Shown here: positions 60,877 to 64,000 of the stretch, piece by piece
Position numbering within the stretch: position 1 is the stretch's first letter
How the letters are laid out: every line of letters begins with the position of its first letter
Origin: Dyadobacter sp.
GTDB lineage: Bacteria > Bacteroidota > Bacteroidia > Cytophagales > Spirosomataceae
Length of the DNA: 64,000 nucleotides
Direction of reading: 5' to 3'
Assembly: GCF_017744695.1 (NCBI RefSeq)
Contig: NZ_JAGIAS010000002.1
Span: 806,001-870,000, forward strand
Notes under the pieces: generated by a model
Database searches by the model: none
Seen by the model: the letters and a program-made list of their open reading frames with translations, nothing else
What the model was told of the DNA's origin: nothing
Program-made: the position numbers and the translations under genes

Positions 60877-61418
60877 AATATGCCATGCTCCTATACGGTG
60901 TTTTGTCCGGTCTGTTCTCCTATGCACAGACGGTCGCGAACGTGGATGTGAGCATTTCTATGCCATCTGTCGCCCTGGTGGATATTCTGCCATCGGGCTC
61001 CAACAGCGTTACCCTGCAAATGACGGCTCCCACCGAGGCAGGCAATACCATCGGGACAAGCTCCTCCAATAATACCAACTGGCTTATATTCACTTCCGCA
61101 GTCACCAGCGGCGGGTCCCGGAGCATCAAGGGCGATGTGGTAGGAACGTTGCCGGCGGGTATCCGGCTGCGGCTGGACATATCCGCGTACGTAGGCGCGG
61201 GACTGGGCTTCACGGGGGGTAACAGCTACGTCACGGCCAACAAGTACCTGACGAACACCCCGGTGAGTTTCATCGACAATATCAAAGGCGCGTACACCGG
61301 CATTACCTACGGCAGCAATGGGTTCCAGCTCACCTATTCGCTTGAAATACAGAACTATGCCAATATCCGCAGCGGCACATCGAACGTGACGGTGCGTTAC
61401 ACAATGGTCGACAACTGA
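60873..61418 (+). CDS. Exported subunit-like protein 2 of the cluster
   Basis: A 181-residue exported protein starting with ATG that overlaps the barrel gene's TGA (ATGA). Signal MKYAMLLYGVLSGLFSYAQ. All-beta body: NVDVSISMPSVALVDILPSG, NNTNWLIFTSAVTSGGSRSI. The C-terminal strand YANIRSGTSNVTVRYTMVDN closely matches the end of subunit 1 (YANLRSGSTTVTVTYTLADN), so the two are homologues. It may be a minor or adaptor subunit. No named family recognised. Confidence 0.76.
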   Translation: MKYAMLLYGVLSGLFSYAQTVANVDVSISMPSVALVDILPSGSNSVTLQMTAPTEAGNTIGTSSSNNTNWLIFTSAVTSGGSRSIKGDVVGTLPAGIRLRLDISAYVGAGLGFTGGNSYVTANKYLTNTPVSFIDNIKGAYTGITYGSNGFQLTYSLEIQNYANIRSGTSNVTVRYTMVDN

Positions 61419-61894
61419 TGAAATATACTATTGCTTTTTGCATGGCAGGTCTGGTAGCCTTCGCCGCTTCCGCTCAAACGATTTCGATCAATAGCGGATC
61501 GACGTGGTCCATTCCCTCGCTTTCGTCGACGATCACCAAGGCGGGCAAAAATTATGAGCATATCGAAACCAGCAGCGCCTCGCAGACCCTCCTGAAAGTA
61601 AATGCATTGGTGGCCTGGTCCGTCACCGCACACCTCAGCACGACTTCCAACTGGGACTCCTCGCTGAAACTATCCGTACAGCGCACCGGTAACGGTACGG
61701 GCATTGCCATCCTCAGCGGGGGCACCACCTACATCCAGCTCACCAGTTCGCCGCAGGCTTTTTTCAGCGGCCTCCTCAACCTGACCGCCAACCGCGATAA
61801 TATTCCGATCCAGTACAAAATCGAAGGATTGTCCGTAATGCTGCCGGTAAAGACCTACACGACGACGGTTACGTATACGATTTCGGGGTTGTAG
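61418..61894 (+). CDS. Exported subunit-like protein 3 of the cluster
   Basis: A 158-residue exported protein. Its ATG overlaps the preceding stop (TGATG). Signal MKYTIAFCMAGLVAFAASAQ. The body is all-beta, Ser/Thr-rich (TISINSGSTWSIPSLSSTIT; LLKVNALVAWSVTAHLSTTS) and ends MLPVKTYTTTVTYTISGL, a strand similar in pattern to the ends of subunits 1 and 2 but more divergent. As the last and shortest subunit gene it could be a tip or base component. No named family recognised. Confidence 0.74.
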   Translation: MKYTIAFCMAGLVAFAASAQTISINSGSTWSIPSLSSTITKAGKNYEHIETSSASQTLLKVNALVAWSVTAHLSTTSNWDSSLKLSVQRTGNGTGIAILSGGTTYIQLTSSPQAFFSGLLNLTANRDNIPIQYKIEGLSVMLPVKTYTTTVTYTISGL

Positions 61895-61901
61895 GGGCCT
61901 G

Positions 61902-61935
61902 GCGGCCCGACCGCCGACCATCGACCGCCGATCAC
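61902..61935 (+). repeat. GACCGCCGAC-type arm, left of copy C
   Basis: GACCGCCGACCATCGACCG and following CCGATCAC, located between the subunit 3 stop and repeat copy C. It pairs by inverted repetition with CGGCGGTCGGCGGTCAACCG at 62077-62096, so copy C (61951-62073) is nested between the two arms. Confidence 0.72.
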
Positions 61936-61950
61936 ATGTTGTTGCCGGTG

Positions 61951-62073
61951 CAAATCTCCTGATTTGTACATACTATTCGTAGGCCTCCGGCCGGTCATTT
62001 CCGAAGCCTCGCTTTGCCGTATTGACCGGCCGGAGGCCTGCGAATACTGGTCACGAAGGTTTACCTTCGCGCC
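61951..62073 (+). repeat. Three-hairpin intergenic repeat, copy C
   Basis: Same three-hairpin order and orientation as copy B: CAAATCTC/TGATTTG, AGGCCTCCGGCCGGTC/GACCGGCCGGAGGCCT with a loop of about 30 nt, CACGAAGGT/ACCTTCGCG. It lies between the convergent subunit 3 and alpha/beta hydrolase genes and is framed by GACCGCCGAC-type arms. Confidence 0.88.
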
Positions 62074-62076
62074 TAT

Positions 62077-62096
62077 CGGCGGTCGGCGGTCAACCG
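62077..62096 (+). repeat. GACCGCCGAC-type arm, right of copy C
   Basis: CGGCGGTCGGCGGTCAACCG, followed by TCAGCG. It is the inverted partner of the arm at 61902-61935 and reaches to within about 10 bp of the alpha/beta hydrolase stop at 62108. Confidence 0.72.
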
Positions 62097-62107
62097 TCAG
62101 CGCCCCC

Positions 62108-62950
62108 CTACTCAAACCTCCCCGCCTCCCGTATTTCCCGGAACGGCTTCTCGAAAAACTCCATCGTAATACGGTTAAAATCCGCGGCGTAATGGATCAC
62201 TGTGGAATGCCCCGAATTGGGCAGGATCCAAAGGCAGGACTTCGGAATGGCCCTTGCGATCTGCACGGTGTGTTCGGGAATGATCACATCATGGTCACCG
62301 CCGATGATGAGCGAGGGGCATTGAATTTTGTGCAGTTGTTCGAGCGTAATATTCGGCTGGACGGCCATCAGGTGCATGAGCTTCTTTTGATTGCGCTTGA
62401 CCGGGTCGGAGATTTGTTTCGCGAGATCAGCGTCCCATTCCAGGATCTTTTTATACAGCCACGGGTCCAGCGCGGTGGAGTCCGGCCATAGATTGGCCCC
62501 GGTCGCGGCCAGCTTCCGCACCTTTTCAGGATGCCGCAAGGCCAGCAATAATGCATTGATACCGCCATCGCTCCACCCCACTACGTTGCAGGAATCGATT
62601 TTGAGATGTTCCAGCAATGCATTCAGGTCGTCGGCCATCATCTCATAGGACAACGAATCGCCCGTATCCGCCGATTTCCCCTGCGCCCGGCTATCGACCA
62701 GGATCACTTTGTAGGATTTGGCAAAAGCATTGACCTGGTGCCTGAAATCACGCATCGAGCCTCCGTTACCATGGACGAACAGGACCGGCTTGCCGGCACC
62801 GTACATTTCGTAATATAGCTTCACACCCCTCAGGTCGGCAAAATGACCGGCTTTGGGATGCCGCCCCAGTAGCGCGGTATCCGGCTTTATCTGCGCATAG
62901 GTGTTCGCCCATGCCAGCCAGCAGCAAAGGATCAGAAAGTTCAGTTTCAT
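62108..62950 (-). CDS. Exported alpha/beta hydrolase
   Basis: A 280-residue hydrolase with a signal peptide (MKLNFLILCCWLAWANTYAQ). Oxyanion-hole motif VLFVHGNGGSMRDF; nucleophile elbow VVGWSDGGINALLLALRHPE (Ser); catalytic Asp in LIIGGDHDVIIPEH and His in LPNSGHSTVIHYA. An esterase-type activity is expected; substrate unknown. It lies six bases upstream-to-downstream of the DinB-like gene on the same strand and is probably co-transcribed with it. Confidence 0.9.
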   Translation of the reverse strand: MKLNFLILCCWLAWANTYAQIKPDTALLGRHPKAGHFADLRGVKLYYEMYGAGKPVLFVHGNGGSMRDFRHQVNAFAKSYKVILVDSRAQGKSADTGDSLSYEMMADDLNALLEHLKIDSCNVVGWSDGGINALLLALRHPEKVRKLAATGANLWPDSTALDPWLYKKILEWDADLAKQISDPVKRNQKKLMHLMAVQPNITLEQLHKIQCPSLIIGGDHDVIIPEHTVQIARAIPKSCLWILPNSGHSTVIHYAADFNRITMEFFEKPFREIREAGRFE

Positions 62951-62956
62951 TTCAAA

Positions 62957-63490
62957 TCAGGTTTGAGGCTCGTACTTACCAAATGTACGCTCCAAAAACG
63001 ACTCTATCCTTGCTTTCTGCCGCAAATGATGCCTGAAATGCATTTCCGAAAACTGAAACCATTCCTCCGCACACAGGTAGTGCAGCCCCGGGTGCTTCGC
63101 TTTTCCGTGAAACAAGCTCCGGGCAATCAAAAGGTCGGTTTCCGCCACAATGGTTTTCAGGCGCACGAGCCGGTCGATCAGCAACTGCTTGCTGCTTGGC
63201 TGGCGGACGAATGCATTGGAAGGCGGCCCATCCAGGATCGCGTCGGGAAATGCATTGTTGCGCAGCATGGCTTTGGCTTCGGAGGTACATTCCTCCATCG
63301 CATGGTCGTTCGACGCCAGGCATATCCTGATCTGGCTAAAATAAAATTCCGTCTCGTCCAGAATATGAATATAAACCTGCCCCAGCGACCAAGCGCCCGG
63401 ACCCGGCTGGGCCAGCAGTCGGGCAATGTCGTAAGTTTCCAGCGACCGAAGCCAGATATCGATGGTGCGGTGATAGTCCTTGACTCTCAT
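62957..63490 (-). CDS. DinB-like four-helix protein
   Basis: A 177-residue protein of the DinB/YfiT-like fold. It contains PGPGAWSLGQVYIHILDETE with the first metal-ligand His, and SEMHFRHHLRQKARIESFLE with the C-terminal His ligands. These proteins usually bind a divalent metal, and many act as thiol-dependent transferases; the activity of this one is unknown. It begins MRVKDYHRTIDIWLRSLETY and is upstream of the alpha/beta hydrolase in one unit. Confidence 0.85.
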   Translation of the reverse strand: MRVKDYHRTIDIWLRSLETYDIARLLAQPGPGAWSLGQVYIHILDETEFYFSQIRICLASNDHAMEECTSEAKAMLRNNAFPDAILDGPPSNAFVRQPSSKQLLIDRLVRLKTIVAETDLLIARSLFHGKAKHPGLHYLCAEEWFQFSEMHFRHHLRQKARIESFLERTFGKYEPQT

Positions 63491-63552
63491 GTTTTAAGAT
63501 GTGCTGATGATCTTACAAACCTAATCCGATCGCCGGAAAAAATGCGCGGGGT

Positions 63553-64000
63553 TTAACGACAATCAGCGGTGGTATTTGCGCCAAATGTATGGCTGTGCAC
63601 GGGATAATCGATATAACCTCCGTCGCCGCCCTGGTAGTAAGTCCCGGGGTCGCCCGTTGCCAGTGGAATGTCGAGGCGGAAACGTTCGGTCAGATCGGGA
63701 TTGGCTATGTATGGTTTGCCAAATGCGACCAGGTCCGCGAGCCCGGCCTGCAATGCCGCCTCGGCCGTTTCCGCAGTATAGCCTCCCGCCAGCACGACCA
63801 ATCCGTCGTAACGCCGGCGAAGGTCACGGATGTAAGCCTCCGGGATTTTGCCACGCCCTGCCGGCCCCTGGTCGGACAAATGGATGTACAAAATGCCCAT
63901 TCGCTGCAATGCATCCACGATGTACTGCTGCGTTTCGGCTTCTTCCGTGTAGTCGGGCAGGTCGTTGAGTTTCACAAACGGCGAGAGGCGGATGCCCGTG
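63553..64000 (-). CDS. Old Yellow Enzyme family alkene reductase (partial)
   Basis: C-terminal part of an FMN-dependent NADPH:enone reductase (NemA/OYE type). The frame runs to the window edge (RLSPFVKLND upstream of the ATG at 63975), so the N-terminus is missing. Visible: TQQYIVDALQRMGILYIHLS, GGYTAETAEAALQAGLADLV (phosphate-binding Gly-rich region) and AFGKPYIANPDLTERFRLDI with the conserved FG+P..NPDL; the end GDGGYIDYP is typical. It reduces activated C=C bonds in electrophiles or nitro compounds. Confidence 0.92.
   Translation of the reverse strand, partial: TGIRLSPFVKLNDLPDYTEEAETQQYIVDALQRMGILYIHLSDQGPAGRGKIPEAYIRDLRRRYDGLVVLAGGYTAETAEAALQAGLADLVAFGKPYIANPDLTERFRLDIPLATGDPGTYYQGGDGGYIDYPVHSHTFGANTTADCR

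Noticed and set aside
1..64000. rRNA, tRNA or known riboswitch genes
   Set aside because: No conserved rRNA segments, cloverleaf patterns with T-loop GTTCRA, or recognised aptamer motifs were found by eye. A covariance-model scan would be needed to exclude small RNAs.

Overview
The window is chromosomal DNA of a Bacteroidota bacterium, most likely a cytophagal relative of Dyadobacter or Spirosoma. The genus is inferred from gene style, not from a marker gene. Supporting signs are a SusC/SusD pair under an ECF sigma/FecR switch, several TonB-receptor-like outer-membrane barrels, type IX secretion sorting domains, RHS proteins, TAnnTTTG-like promoter boxes and moderately GC-rich coding DNA. No rRNA, tRNA, CRISPR array, phage or intact insertion sequence was seen.

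Layout. 1-1.5 kb: a PadR regulator and the start of an FtsX/MacB-type permease. 1.7-5.3 kb: a membrane-anchored AraC regulator and an outer-membrane barrel. 5.3-9.4 kb: a YciI-like protein, a secreted TIM-barrel protein and a Tat-exported phospholipase C. 9.5-10.6 kb: a Panacea-domain antitoxin with a MazF/PemK-like partner. 10.6-13.3 kb: a DUF4374-like gene remnant and an S41 peptidase broken by one missing A. 13.3-17.3 kb: a second barrel with an AraC regulator, then YceI. 17.9-22.0 kb: a large T9SS-exported protein with three repeats of about 245 residues. 22.2-32.3 kb: an RHS polymorphic-toxin locus, including a displaced orphan toxin tip with its own candidate immunity gene, in AT-richer DNA. 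32.8-41.8 kb: sigma, FecR, SusC, SusD and a haem/FG-GAP lipoprotein, a nutrient-uptake locus without recognisable glycan-cleaving enzymes. 42.0-46.6 kb: a receiver-only response regulator, small hypothetical proteins, a third barrel and an ArsR regulator. 46.6-50.6 kb: an SRPBCC protein, a quinone/electrophile detoxification operon with a divergent LysR regulator, and Ohr. 51.2-55.7 kb: a haem-binding cytochrome P460 protein, a DUF1223 protein, a small lipoprotein, and a LytS/LytTR two-component pair. 55.9-56.5 kb: a metal-dependent hydrolase. 56.8-61.9 kb: a tightly coupled five-gene cluster resembling a chaperone-usher secretion system but with a Bacteroidota-type barrel. 62.1-64 kb: an alpha/beta hydrolase, a DinB-like protein and an Old Yellow Enzyme fragment.

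The strongest candidate for an undescribed system is the 56.8-61.9 kb cluster: three exported subunit-like proteins with related C-terminal strands, a periplasmic chaperone-like protein and a 909-residue barrel with N-terminal Ig-like and C-terminal carboxypeptidase-regulatory-like domains. Next are the RHS locus with its orphan tip cassette, and an interspersed element of about 125 bp made of three hairpins, present three times between genes. A second family of GACCGCCGAC-type palindromes and short tandem arrays sits at several gene starts and ends. All calls come from reading the sequence and translations. No database search or structure prediction was run.
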